22,158 bases of DNA from CAYNVS01 sp964400725. GTDB lineage: Bacteria; Myxococcota_A; SURF-8; CAYNVS01. The first letter of the stretch is position 1. Each line of letters opens with the position of its first letter. The stretch is taken from positions 1-22,158 of the forward strand of contig CAYNVS010000045.1 in NCBI GenBank assembly GCA_964400725.1. Direction: 5' to 3'. Positions 1 to 8,131 of the stretch are shown piece after piece. Position numbers and translations under genes: made by a program. Below the pieces are notes generated by a model, which was given only the letters and a program-made list of their open reading frames with translations, was not told the DNA's origin and did not search any database.

Positions 1-1
1 T

Positions 2-1993
2 CTTACGGGGACAAACCCCGCGAAGTACTTTTCCGCCGGAAACCCGCATAAAGCCGAAATAGACGGCGTTGGATACATCGTCGGACGCTTTGAAGGAATG
101 GGTTACAAGAGCTGCTTAGGAAAGAGCGTCGCGGCGCTGATGCTTAAAAAAGAGTCGGAGGTTTTAGCGTCGCTTTATATGTTCCTTAGAATATTCGGCG
201 CTTTTACATTCGCGTCCGCGGCCGTTTTTATCATTCTGGGCATGGCCGTTGGAAGAAACATTCTACGCCCCATCGGCGAACTTATACGCTTTACCAGACA
301 GATTACTTCCACGGGCGATTTGGATAAGCGCTGCGAAATTAAGACATCCGACGAAATCGGCGAACTGGCCGATTCATTCAACGAGATGCTTGTGCGCCTC
401 TCCTCCCAGCGCGAAAAAATAAAAACCGGCGAGGAGCGCAATAAGCGGCTTATCGAGGCGGCGAGCCAGCTCGGCGAAGGCATGCTGGTAATTCAAGAGC
501 ACGGAGATCAACCGTGGTCGATTGTTGATTGGAACGCCGCGGCCGAGAAAATGCTGGGACTCGAAACAGGCTTCGAGGGGCTTCCAAGCCTTTCCGATCA
601 TCTTTCGATTCAAGACAACGCGCAGTTTTTTATGGATATAACGGCGCTTAAGAATAAGCTCAGCAATAAAATACCCTCGACCAAACTGAAACTTTTTTCA
701 AAAAACCGCGAATCCTCATATTCCGTCGAGCTTTCCGCGACGTGTATGGACTATCAGGGCGAAAACTCCGTCGCAATACTTTTCAGAGACATTTCCGAGC
801 GGGAAGAGCTGCAAAGACAGCTTATCGAATCGCAAAAAATGGAGGCTCTTGGAGCGATGGCGGGCGGTTTCGCCCACGATTTCAACAATATTCTAACCGG
901 ATTTTTCGGATACATCGCCCTTCTAAAAAATAAATTAACGGACGATCGCTCCAAGCATTACTTGCAGGAGCTTGAGAAAATATCGTCGCGGGGAAGCGAT
1001 ATAGTAAAAACGATGCTCATTTTCAGCCGCAGAAAACCGCAGGTAATTTTACCTGTTAAAATCGGCGACGTTATAGGCGAGGCTTTGTCGTTCACCAAGA
1101 GCTCGTTTCCTAAAAACATCGAAATCAGGCGCGAGGGTTCTTTCGAGCACCTCGTCTCAGGCGACCACAGCCAGCTGGTTCAAGTTTTTCTCAACATCCT
1201 AATCAACGCGAAGGACGCGATAGCCGAGACCGGCGCAAGCAGAGGACGCATAACAATCAGAACGTCCGAGGCCGACTTCGACCTGCCGCAAAAAATAACA
1301 TCAAGCCGCTTTATCGGCGGAAAATACCTTAAAATAGAGGTGCAAGACGACGGAATGGGAATGACCGAGGACGTTAAGAGACGCATTTTCGAGCCGTTTT
1401 TCACGACGAAAGGAGAGCTTGGCACAGGAATGGGGCTGGCGATTTCGTACCGCATTATAAAAAACCACGACGGCGAAATTGTCGTCGATTCCAAACCTAA
1501 AAGCGGTACGACGGTAAGCGTTATCCTTCCGATAGCTTCGGGCAGACAAGTTTCCATCACGCCCGCCGCAATAAAACAGTTTAGACCGGGTCTTTCGATG
1601 TTGATAGTTGACGACGAGCCTACGATTAGAGAATCGTTGAAGGTTTATTTTGAAACTCAAGGATTCAACGTCAGAATAGCCTCAAACGGTCTGCTGGCTT
1701 TGGACGCCATAGAAAAATATCTCCCCGATATTATACTGCTTGATATTATGATGCCGAAACTGGACGGAATTTCGGTTTTGAAAAAAATCAAAGAAGCCGG
1801 AAAACCTATTAAAGTTATAATAATGAGCGGAGAGGTTTCGATGCAGGACAAGACCGGCCTTGCAGACGCCGCGCTGCAAAAGCCTTTCACTCTCTCCGAA
1901 ATTTCTTCGGCGGTGCACGATTTGCTGCACGGCGCGAAAAGCGAACCCGACCATAACTCAAACGCCGGAAACGGAGAGGACGGACAGCCTTGA
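2..1993 (+). CDS. Hybrid sensor histidine kinase/response regulator, 5'-truncated by window edge
   Basis: The reading frame is open from base 2, so the ATG at 98 is probably internal and the gene starts upstream. Numbering from that ATG: a membrane segment at about residues 27-53 (FASAAVFIILGMAVG), then a HAMP linker (about 50-110), a probable PAS-like region with 'WNAAAEKMLGLE', and an NtrB-type HisKA with phosphoacceptor His260 in 'GGFAHDFNN'. The ATPase follows with N-box 'NILINAKDAI', G1 'DDGMGM', F-box 'IFEPFFTTK' and G2 'GTGMGLA'. The C-terminal receiver domain begins 'MLIVDDEP', with Asp549 in 'LLDIMMP' and the conserved Lys in 'LQKPF'. It should sense a periplasmic or membrane signal and relay phosphate to its own receiver. 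The remaining partner, if any, is not in the window. The extracytoplasmic part is mostly missing, so the signal is unknown. It overlaps trmD by 4 nt. Confidence 0.95.
   Translation, partial: LTGTNPAKYFSAGNPHKAEIDGVGYIVGRFEGMGYKSCLGKSVAALMLKKESEVLASLYMFLRIFGAFTFASAAVFIILGMAVGRNILRPIGELIRFTRQITSTGDLDKRCEIKTSDEIGELADSFNEMLVRLSSQREKIKTGEERNKRLIEAASQLGEGMLVIQEHGDQPWSIVDWNAAAEKMLGLETGFEGLPSLSDHLSIQDNAQFFMDITALKNKLSNKIPSTKLKLFSKNRESSYSVELSATCMDYQGENSVAILFRDISEREELQRQLIESQKMEALGAMAGGFAHDFNNILTGFFGYIALLKNKLTDDRSKHYLQELEKISSRGSDIVKTMLIFSRRKPQVILPVKIGDVIGEALSFTKSSFPKNIEIRREGSFEHLVSGDHSQLVQVFLNILINAKDAIAETGASRGRITIRTSEADFDLPQKITSSRFIGGKYLKIEVQDDGMGMTEDVKRRIFEPFFTTKGELGTGMGLAISYRIIKNHDGEIVVDSKPKSGTTVSVILPIASGRQVSITPAAIKQFRPGLSMLIVDDEPTIRESLKVYFETQGFNVRIASNGLLALDAIEKYLPDIILLDIMMPKLDGISVLKKIKEAGKPIKVIIMSGEVSMQDKTGLADAALQKPFTLSEISSAVHDLLHGAKSEPDHNSNAGNGEDGQP
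1973..1980 (+). promoter_or_regulatory. Ribosome binding site of trmD
   Basis: GGAGAGGA lies 9 nt before the TTG codon at 1990 and inside the last codons of the upstream kinase. It supports TTG as the real trmD start and coupling of the two genes. Confidence 0.75.
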
Positions 1994-2724
1994 GAATAGA
2001 CATCTTGACGCTTTTTCCGCAATATTTCAAATCTCCGCTCGAAACGAGCCTTCACAAACGGGCGCTGGACGCGGGGCTGCTTCGAATTAACGTAGTCGAT
2101 ATAAGAGACTTTGCTTCGGACAAACACAAAACCGCGGACGACGTTCCTTACGGCGGCGGACCGGGAATGGTAATGAAGTGCGAACCGCTGTTCGCCTGCA
2201 TCGAATCGGTTTATAAAGGCGAAAACGGCGTTAGAATATTTTTAACGCCCGACGGAGAAAAACTCGACAATAAGCTGGCAAAAAAACTGTCGCAATACGA
2301 ACAATTAATTATTTTATGCGGTCATTACGAGGGCGTTGACGAGCGCGTAAGAGAGAATCTCATAGATATTGAGATTTCAATCGGCGATTACGTTTTAACC
2401 GGCGGCGAGCTGGCCGCGCTGGTTTTAATCGACGCGGTAAGCAGGTTTGTTCCGGGAGTCGTGGGCGACATGGACAGCGTTTGCGCCGATTCTTTCGAGG
2501 ACGGGCTGTTGGATTTTCCTCATTATACGCGCCCCGCGGAGTTTAGAGGACTGGCCGTTCCCGAAACTCTTGTTTCCGGCCACCACGCAAATATAGCCAA
2601 ATGGCGAAGAAAGAAGCAGCTTGAGCGCTCGCTTGAGAGGCGTCCGGATTTGTTGGAAAAGGCCGCTCTTTCGTCCGAAGATTTGAAAACGCTTGAGAAA
2701 ATAAAAGCGGAAAAGGACAAATAA
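1990..2724 (+). CDS. trmD: tRNA (guanine(37)-N1)-methyltransferase TrmD
   Basis: TrmD methylates N1 of G37, next to the anticodon, using S-adenosylmethionine, and so prevents +1 frameshifting; it acts in the cytoplasm as a SPOUT-fold dimer with a deep trefoil knot. The 244-residue length is normal. Family signatures run the full length: 'RIDILTLFPQYF' at the N terminus, 'YGGGPGMVM', 'CGHYEGVDERV', 'SIGDYVLTGGELA', 'DFPHYTRP' and 'VSGHHANIAKWRR'. The start is TTG, fixed by the canonical N terminus and by a GGAGAGGA ribosome binding site at 1973-1980. The start shares TTGA with the upstream kinase stop, which implies translational coupling. The usual rpsP-rimM-trmD-rplS neighbours are absent on both sides, so the gene has moved out of its classical operon. 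Confidence 0.98.
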   Translation: MRIDILTLFPQYFKSPLETSLHKRALDAGLLRINVVDIRDFASDKHKTADDVPYGGGPGMVMKCEPLFACIESVYKGENGVRIFLTPDGEKLDNKLAKKLSQYEQLIILCGHYEGVDERVRENLIDIEISIGDYVLTGGELAALVLIDAVSRFVPGVVGDMDSVCADSFEDGLLDFPHYTRPAEFRGLAVPETLVSGHHANIAKWRRKKQLERSLERRPDLLEKAALSSEDLKTLEKIKAEKDK

Positions 2725-2795
2725 CCGGCTCCCCGCCTGTTTCGGGAAATAAAACGCCGTCTGGCGAAGAAATCTAACTTTTCTCAATTCGATAC

Positions 2796-2816
2796 GCGTT
2801 AAAAAACGCAATTTTT
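2796..2816 (+). terminator. Short intrinsic terminator after trmD
   Basis: GCGTT (2796-2800), loop AAAA, AACGC (2805-2809), then AA and a run of five T (2812-2816). The stem is only 5 bp, so termination may be partial. It sits about 70 nt downstream of the trmD stop, where the kinase-trmD operon should end. Confidence 0.5.
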
Positions 2817-2843
2817 ACAAATACTTTACAATTCCTGCGGGGT

Positions 2844-2879
2844 TTGACATTCGTTCTTTACATTAGAATTTTATTCTAA
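2844..2879 (+). promoter_or_regulatory. Promoter candidate with overlapping perfect inverted repeat
   Basis: A consensus -35 TTGACA occupies 2844-2849. Two -10 candidates follow: TAGAAT at 2864-2869 (14-nt spacer, short) and TTTTAT at 2869-2874 (19-nt spacer, long), so the exact -10 is uncertain. Over both lies a perfect inverted repeat, TTAGAAT (2863-2869), TTT, ATTCTAA (2873-2879), which could be an operator for a dimeric regulator. It would drive the lipoprotein genes starting at 3006, giving a leader of roughly 125-130 nt. Confidence 0.4.
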
Positions 2880-2897
2880 AATCGTTAGAACCAAATT

Positions 2898-2914
2898 AGC
2901 CGCAATCGGCGGCT
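2898..2914 (+). other. Hairpin in the leader of the lipoprotein operon
   Basis: AGCCGC (2898-2903), loop AATCG, GCGGCT (2909-2914) forms a perfect 6-bp stem. A T-rich run begins about 8 nt after it (TTTCTTTTT), too far for a standard terminator. It may be an attenuator or simply leader structure. Confidence 0.3.
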
Positions 2915-3005
2915 GTCTGGATTTCTTTTTACGACTTTAGCGCTCGTCGAACGCGCCGGGCGCTCGTTAAACCTGTTAATAAATATTGGTAAAGGTTTTT
3001 TTAAA

Positions 3006-4109
3006 ATGAAAAAAACGATTGTATGGATAAGCGCCGCGGGCTGGTTGTCGATCGCATCGTTGTTTATTTTAGCCTCGATGACGCTTTTGTCTTGCTCTTC
3101 GTCGAACGGAACGGACGACGAGGGCGGCGCCGACGCAGAAACCGAGGCTCAGAGCGAGGCGGACGAAGCGGCGGAAACGACGGACGTTCGAGAAACCGCC
3201 GAAAACTCGGAGGCGGAAGAGAACGCAGAGGCGGAGGAAGCGGTAAAAGATGAGCTTGTGGGGGCGTTTCAGGTTTTGCTGGTCGCGCCGGTTGCGGCGA
3301 CCGCAACAAAACCAGCCGAGGACGGTTACGCGGTTTTTGCCGGAAAAGTTTACGACGGCCCGACGCCGGCAAACGTAGTATGGGAACAGAAACTTGAAGA
3401 AGGCTCCTGCAAACTGCTTACGCCGCGCGTTCCGTTTTGCTCCGTTTCATGCGGCGCGGGCGTATGCGTAGAGGACGATTCGTGCCAAAACTATCCGACC
3501 GCTCAAAGCGTAGGAACCTTAACGGTTAAAGGATTGAAAACCGCGTCGGGCGCGGACGAATTTACGCTCAATCCAATCGCCAACGGCTATCAGTCCCCTA
3601 CTCTGCCTTATCAGGCGTTTGAAGAAGGCGGCGAAATTTCGGTAAATGCGGCGGGCGCTGGAAGCGTCGGCGCGTTCGCTCTTACAGTTAAGGGTATAGC
3701 TTTGCTGGAGCTGACGGGCGGCGCGTTAAAGCTGCAAAACGATTCGCCTTTGACGGTTTCTTGGAAAGCGCCATCGGTCGCGGACGTCGGCAAAATATAC
3801 GTAAAGCTGGACATAAGCCATCACGGCGGTTCCAAAGGCAAAATCGAATGCGTCGCCGACGATTCCGGCTCGCTTGTAATAGCCGCTCCGCTTATAAACA
3901 GGCTCCTCGCGCTCGGAGCTTCCGGCTTTCCTACCATAGTCGTCGATAGGAAGTCCCTTGCGGCCGCGAAAATATCTTACGGAAACGTGCAGTTAAGCGT
4001 TATTTCCGAGGTTGAAACCGAGGTTGAGGTGCCGGGAATAATATCGTGCAACGACGATACGGACTGCCCGAACGGACAGACCTGCCAAAAGGATTTGAAG
4101 TGCCAATGA
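3006..4109 (+). CDS. Cys-rich lipoprotein with acidic linker, unknown function
   Basis: A 367-residue predicted lipoprotein. The signal peptide (MKKTIVWISAAGW...) ends in the lipobox LLSC with Cys30 as lipidated residue. Residues about 36-85 are a low-complexity linker made almost entirely of Glu, Asp, Ala and Thr, which would hold the folded part away from the membrane. The following domain contains a small Cys cluster ('PFCSVSCGAGVCVEDDSC') and a motif 'DISHHGGSKGKIEC'. The C terminus ends in another Cys motif ('CNDDTDCPNGQTCQKDLKC') like the one at the N terminus of the next gene. The Cys pairs suggest disulfides and an extracytoplasmic location. I do not recognise the domain. It is first in a four-gene lipoprotein cluster. 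AAAGG at 2991-2995 is the likely ribosome binding site. Confidence 0.85.
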   Translation: MKKTIVWISAAGWLSIASLFILASMTLLSCSSSNGTDDEGGADAETEAQSEADEAAETTDVRETAENSEAEENAEAEEAVKDELVGAFQVLLVAPVAATATKPAEDGYAVFAGKVYDGPTPANVVWEQKLEEGSCKLLTPRVPFCSVSCGAGVCVEDDSCQNYPTAQSVGTLTVKGLKTASGADEFTLNPIANGYQSPTLPYQAFEEGGEISVNAAGAGSVGAFALTVKGIALLELTGGALKLQNDSPLTVSWKAPSVADVGKIYVKLDISHHGGSKGKIECVADDSGSLVIAAPLINRLLALGASGFPTIVVDRKSLAAAKISYGNVQLSVISEVETEVEVPGIISCNDDTDCPNGQTCQKDLKCQ

Positions 4110-4152
4110 TCCGTAACGGCGTTTTTAAGGCTTGCATTGTAGATTGATAAAA

Positions 4153-4158
4153 AAGGAG
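4153..4158 (+). promoter_or_regulatory. Ribosome binding site deciding the start at 4168
   Basis: AAGGAG placed 9 nt before ATG 4168. The alternative TTG at 4132 has no comparable site and would add 12 charged residues in front of the signal peptide. Confidence 0.8.
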
Positions 4159-4167
4159 AACGCGGAC

Positions 4168-5379
4168 ATGAGAGAAAAAATATTATTTACTTTTGCCGCG
4201 GCGTGCGTTGCGTTCGCGGCGGCGGGATGCTCGGATACGGCGACCAATTTGAAAAAGTCTTGCGCGGTTAAAAGCGACTGCGGCATTTGCGGCTATTGCA
4301 ACATGGGAGAATGCCGGATTGATTCTCTTTGTAGAATATGCTCGTCGGACGAGCAGTGCTACAACGGCGAATACTGCGATTTCAGCTCCGGAGGCGAGTG
4401 CGCTAGGAAGCCTTCGATTGACGGCGACGATGAAAGCGCGCCCGACGTTCAGCCGGAAGACGAAACCGCCGAGGAACAGACGACGGAAGAGAGCGCGGTT
4501 TACGACGAAGAATCGGAGGAGGCGGAACTTGACGCGGAGCCTGACGCTCAGCTCGAACCGGAGTTCGACGCCGAGCTAGACGAGCTTGCCGAGCTTGAGC
4601 CCGACCCGGAGCCCGACCCGGAAATTGAGGAAGCTCTGCCGCTGTTCAGTTTTTTTGTAACAAGCTACAAAGCGATAATTCAGTTGTCCGGCAGCCAAAA
4701 CGGTTTCGGCGGCGACCTGCGCTTCGGAGAGACGGGCGCGGGCGCGGGGCTGAGAGGCGCGGATAAGATATGCGAGACGATAGCGGAAATGTCGATGCCG
4801 GGCTCGAAAGTAAAAATATGGCGGGCGTTTTTAAGCGCCACGAACGACGGAAACGGGAACGTTGTGAACGCGATAGACCGGATAGGCAACGGTCCGTGGT
4901 ACGACCGTTACGGCCGCGTTTTCGCATTGAAAAAGGCCGATCTTTTATACGACCGCCCTTTGAGCGCGGACGCGGCGATAAAGAACGATTTTCCGAACGA
5001 GGACGGCGTTCCCAACCACCGCCCGGATTTAACTCAGCCTCAGGTTGACAATCACGACATACTGACCGGCAGCAACGATCAGGGGAAGCTGTACAGCTCT
5101 ACCGCCACCTGCAAAGACTGGACGACCTCTAACGGCTCTTCCGCGAACGGCCGCCCCCGCGTTGGGCATTCGTGGCCGAGAAGCGGCGGCCCAGGCGGAG
5201 GAAGCTTTGGCGAATCGGCTCCTCCGGGCGGAGACGACATGGCAAACTGGATGTCGGCGCTGGACGAGGGAGGCTGCGCCGCGGGCGTGAACCTCGTCGA
5301 AACCGGCGGCCCTAATTCCAACACGGTAGGCTCCGGCGGAGGTTACGGCGGATTTTACTGCTTTGCGCTTACGCCCTGA
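4168..5379 (+). CDS. Lipoprotein with endostatin/C-type-lectin-like C-terminal domain
   Basis: The ATG at 4168 is preferred over an in-frame TTG at 4132 because AAGGAG (4153-4158) sits 9 nt before it and the product then starts with a clean signal peptide ending AAGC (Cys21). Next comes a Cys-rich segment with repeated 'DC..C..C' spacing (about residues 29-75), then an acidic Glu/Asp/Pro linker (about 80-155) that includes a tandem 'EPDPEPDPE'. The C-terminal domain (about 160-403) shows 'AGLRGADKICETIAE', 'IWRAFLSAT', 'DRIGNGPWYDRYGRVFA', 'ATCKDWTTSNG' and a final 'GGFYCFALTP'. This layout matches the endostatin/DUF1554-like, C-type-lectin-fold domains of secreted bacterial proteins. Its ligand is unknown; a role in binding at the cell surface is an inference. 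Confidence 0.82.
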   Translation: MREKILFTFAAACVAFAAAGCSDTATNLKKSCAVKSDCGICGYCNMGECRIDSLCRICSSDEQCYNGEYCDFSSGGECARKPSIDGDDESAPDVQPEDETAEEQTTEESAVYDEESEEAELDAEPDAQLEPEFDAELDELAELEPDPEPDPEIEEALPLFSFFVTSYKAIIQLSGSQNGFGGDLRFGETGAGAGLRGADKICETIAEMSMPGSKVKIWRAFLSATNDGNGNVVNAIDRIGNGPWYDRYGRVFALKKADLLYDRPLSADAAIKNDFPNEDGVPNHRPDLTQPQVDNHDILTGSNDQGKLYSSTATCKDWTTSNGSSANGRPRVGHSWPRSGGPGGGSFGESAPPGGDDMANWMSALDEGGCAAGVNLVETGGPNSNTVGSGGGYGGFYCFALTP

Positions 5380-5421
5380 CGCTTTGCGGATAAATCCGAG
5401 CGGCGATTAGAAGAGGCTCCA

Positions 5422-7527
5422 ATGAGCGAAAAATTGGGCTGCATTACGGCCGTAATTTTATTCGGGCTCGCGTCGGCGTTTGTTTTGGCGAGCTGCGAAT
5501 CGAGCGGGCCGTCCGGCCAAAGCGCGGACGAAGATATTGAACCGCTTGATTTGCCGGAATACGAAGAGGGCGTTTGCGAAGCTCCAACCGACGACGACGA
5601 AAGCGAAACTTCCTCGTTGGAATACTTATTGAACATCGGCTGCAATTCCGATTTTCAAGCGCTGGCTTCGCAGCCGATAAACACTACCCTTCCGGGAGCG
5701 CGCTCGATGAAGGTTGTCCTCGATCAAGCGGACAACGACTCGCTGTATTTTCAAAACAGCGTTCTTTATCAAATTCATTACGAATTTTGCTCTACGCATT
5801 TGTCGGGCGCCGGACTGCCTCTGATAACGTCCTTATCGGAGTTCAATACGACGGAATACTACAGCCCCGACCGCCGTTTCATTCTCGCCGCCGTTACGTT
5901 TTACGAAGAGCCGCAGGTATGGGCGCTCGAACTTTCGCCGTACGACACCGCGTCCGTTTCAATGATAGAAAAACTTTACGCCGCCGTGAAAGCGCATACT
6001 TTTTTCGGCGCGGCTCTTGCGTTTCATCCGACTAGCGACTCGATTGCCGCGACGGCGAAAGGCCTTTCTTCCGACGTTTTGATAGTAACCACCGCGCAAC
6101 TTTACGCCCGAACCGAATATCAACCGCTCACTCTGGGAACCGCAATCGGCAGGCTGCATTTTGCAAAGGCTGCGGAGTTGGAAAGCGTTTACGTTTCCTA
6201 TCAGGATATAATGGTGTTGGATCAAGCGCCTAACGACATATCGGTCGTTCAAGGTTTGATTACGGAAGAATTTCAGACTCCCCTTTCGCACGTCAACGTT
6301 TTGTCTCAAAACAGGCGCACGCCCAACATGGGGCTGCGAGGAGCCATGAGCAATAAAACGCTGCGAAGTTTAGAAAACAAAATAGTCAAGCTCGTCGCGG
6401 AAGCGTCGCAGTGGACGGTTGCCGAAGTTTCGCTGGAAGAGGCGGAAAAGTTTTGGGAAGAAAAGAAACCCGACCCGATTGAACTGCCTGATATGGATTT
6501 GGAAACCAAAGGCGTATGGGACATAGAAGACATTACTTCCGAGCCTAAAGGCCAGTCTTTACGAGACGGTATAAAGAAGGCGGTTCTCGCCTTCGGAGGC
6601 AAAGCGGCGCATTATTCGATTTTAGCCAAAACCGACGACGTTCCGCTGCGCAAAGCGTTTGCAATACCCGTTTATTATTATTACCGCTTCATGGTTGACA
6701 ACGGATACTTCGATAGAATTGACGCCTTTTTGCTGGACGAAGACTTTCGGGCAAATTATTCGACGCGGGATAAAAAGCTGGCGGAGCTTCGCGCCGACAT
6801 GATGAGCGGCGCAATCGACGAAGAATTGCAGACCGAACTTAAGGTCAAGATTGAAATGGACTACTCAAGCGGCTGCAAATTGCGTTTCCGCACGAGCACA
6901 AACAGCGAAGACTTGGACGGTTTTCCATGCGCCGGATGCTACGAATCGCACACCGGCGACCCGTCTGATTGGAACAGCGTTTTAAACGCTCTTCGACAAA
7001 CCTACGCGAGCGCGTGGCTTTTCAGGACTTTCGAGGAGCGAAACTATTACTCCATCGGCCATAAAACGGTCGGCATGGCTTTGCTGGTTCATTGCAATTT
7101 CCCGCATGAAGAGGCAAACGGCGTGGCGGTTACATGCAATCCTTTCGACTCTACGGGCGTCGATCCGGCGTTTTATATTAACGTGCAGTACGGCGGAGAC
7201 GCGGAAGTAGTTCATCCGCCCGCGGGCGTTACTACCGACGAAATTCTTTATTATTTCAGCGAACCGAACCAGCCGACAAATTACTTGTCGCATTCAAACC
7301 TCGTCCCGCCGGGATCAACGGTTCTTTCGGCCAAACAAATTTACGCGCTTGGCCGGGCGCTTTACTCGATTCACAGCCGATTTTCCTACGCATACGGCCC
7401 AGGCGCGGGCGTTACAGGGTTTTACGCCATGGACATCGAATTTAAATTCGACGACGACGAAAATCCCGGCGAGCCTCCGGCGCTTTATATCAAGCAGGCT
7501 CGCCCGTATCCGGGAAGAGGCGATTAG
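5422..7527 (+). CDS. Lipoprotein with phosphohistidine domain and ATP-grasp (PEP/pyruvate dikinase-like) domain
   Basis: A 701-residue predicted lipoprotein: signal peptide ending LASC (Cys25) and a short acidic linker. A swivelling phosphohistidine domain follows, with His290 in 'TPLSHVNVLSQNRRTPNM', the hallmark of PEP-utilising enzymes. A PPDK_N-type ATP-grasp region comes next: 'FGGKAAHYSIL' near residue 393, Arg490 in 'RFRTSTNSEDLDGFPCAGCY', and C-terminal 'LYIKQARPY'. There is no TIM-barrel PEP/pyruvate domain. The order His domain then ATP-grasp is that of alpha-glucan water dikinases, the reverse of PEP synthase. By family the reaction would be transfer of the ATP beta-phosphate through His to an acceptor. 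The lipoprotein signal places it outside the cytoplasm, where ATP is scarce, so substrate and activity are open. The next gene starts 2 nt after its stop. Confidence 0.83.
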   Translation: MSEKLGCITAVILFGLASAFVLASCESSGPSGQSADEDIEPLDLPEYEEGVCEAPTDDDESETSSLEYLLNIGCNSDFQALASQPINTTLPGARSMKVVLDQADNDSLYFQNSVLYQIHYEFCSTHLSGAGLPLITSLSEFNTTEYYSPDRRFILAAVTFYEEPQVWALELSPYDTASVSMIEKLYAAVKAHTFFGAALAFHPTSDSIAATAKGLSSDVLIVTTAQLYARTEYQPLTLGTAIGRLHFAKAAELESVYVSYQDIMVLDQAPNDISVVQGLITEEFQTPLSHVNVLSQNRRTPNMGLRGAMSNKTLRSLENKIVKLVAEASQWTVAEVSLEEAEKFWEEKKPDPIELPDMDLETKGVWDIEDITSEPKGQSLRDGIKKAVLAFGGKAAHYSILAKTDDVPLRKAFAIPVYYYYRFMVDNGYFDRIDAFLLDEDFRANYSTRDKKLAELRADMMSGAIDEELQTELKVKIEMDYSSGCKLRFRTSTNSEDLDGFPCAGCYESHTGDPSDWNSVLNALRQTYASAWLFRTFEERNYYSIGHKTVGMALLVHCNFPHEEANGVAVTCNPFDSTGVDPAFYINVQYGGDAEVVHPPAGVTTDEILYYFSEPNQPTNYLSHSNLVPPGSTVLSAKQIYALGRALYSIHSRFSYAYGPGAGVTGFYAMDIEFKFDDDENPGEPPALYIKQARPYPGRGD

Positions 7528-7529
7528 GA

Positions 7530-8087
7530 ATGAAGCGTCAACGGCTGTATGAAATTAATAAAGATTACGACAAAAAGCGCTCGATAGAGCTATTTGAGGT
7601 TTGGGCGTTTGCCGCCTTGTTTAGCTTGACGAGCGCGGGCTGCGGTTCCTCTTTGCCGGATTACGAACCGACTCAAAACGCGGTCGTTTTCAACGAAATC
7701 GACTGCCACGGAACCGATTGGGCCGAGATAGTCAACGCAAGCGGCGCAGAAGTCGATATAAGCGGATGGATTTTTACCGACAAACCGAGCGATGCGTCGC
7801 ATCGTTACGCGGCCGCTGAGGGAACTATAATCAAACCCGGAGAGCGCTACGTTTTTACGCAGGAAAAAGACTTGGAGCAGGGATTTACCTTCGGAATAAA
7901 ATGCGGCTCCGACACTCTTTACATGTTTGACAAGAACATGGTTTGCATGGATAAAGTTAAGGTCGGAGAAGCCGCTGAAAATAGCACGTGGGGCCGCCTG
8001 CCTGATACGACCGGCGAATGGACGCAGACGCCTTTTCCGACCAAAGGCAATCCCAATTTTCAAATTTATTCGCCTCCGGAGAAATAA
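7530..8087 (+). CDS. Lamin-tail-domain (LTD) lipoprotein
   Basis: The 185-residue product has an unusually long basic N-region before a hydrophobic core and a lipobox-like 'TSAGC' (Cys38), suggesting a lipoprotein. The rest matches the lamin-tail domain, an immunoglobulin-like beta sandwich common in secreted bacterial proteins: 'VVFNEIDCHGTDWAEIVNASG', 'VDISGWIFTDKP', 'IIKPGERYVF', 'DTLYMFD', and the closing 'STWGRLPDTTGEW...PTKGNPN'. Such domains usually help binding or anchoring at the surface; no enzyme domain is present. It follows the dikinase-like gene by 2 nt and is the last gene of the cluster; it converges with the kdp remnant 44 nt away, with no clear terminator between them. Confidence 0.82.
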   Translation: MKRQRLYEINKDYDKKRSIELFEVWAFAALFSLTSAGCGSSLPDYEPTQNAVVFNEIDCHGTDWAEIVNASGAEVDISGWIFTDKPSDASHRYAAAEGTIIKPGERYVFTQEKDLEQGFTFGIKCGSDTLYMFDKNMVCMDKVKVGEAAENSTWGRLPDTTGEWTQTPFPTKGNPNFQIYSPPEK

Positions 8088-8131
8088 GTTTGGAAGCGTT
8101 AGAATCTCCGCAACCGAAAAGCAACAAACCC

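Noticed and set aside
4132..4167. TTG start extending the second lipoprotein by 12 residues
   Set aside because: No ribosome binding site before it, and the added residues would disturb a clean signal peptide; ATG 4168 has AAGGAG 9 nt upstream.
4600..4623. Tandem 12-base repeat coding for EPDPEPDPE
   Set aside because: Two copies inside an acidic low-complexity linker; ordinary for such linkers and not a separate element.
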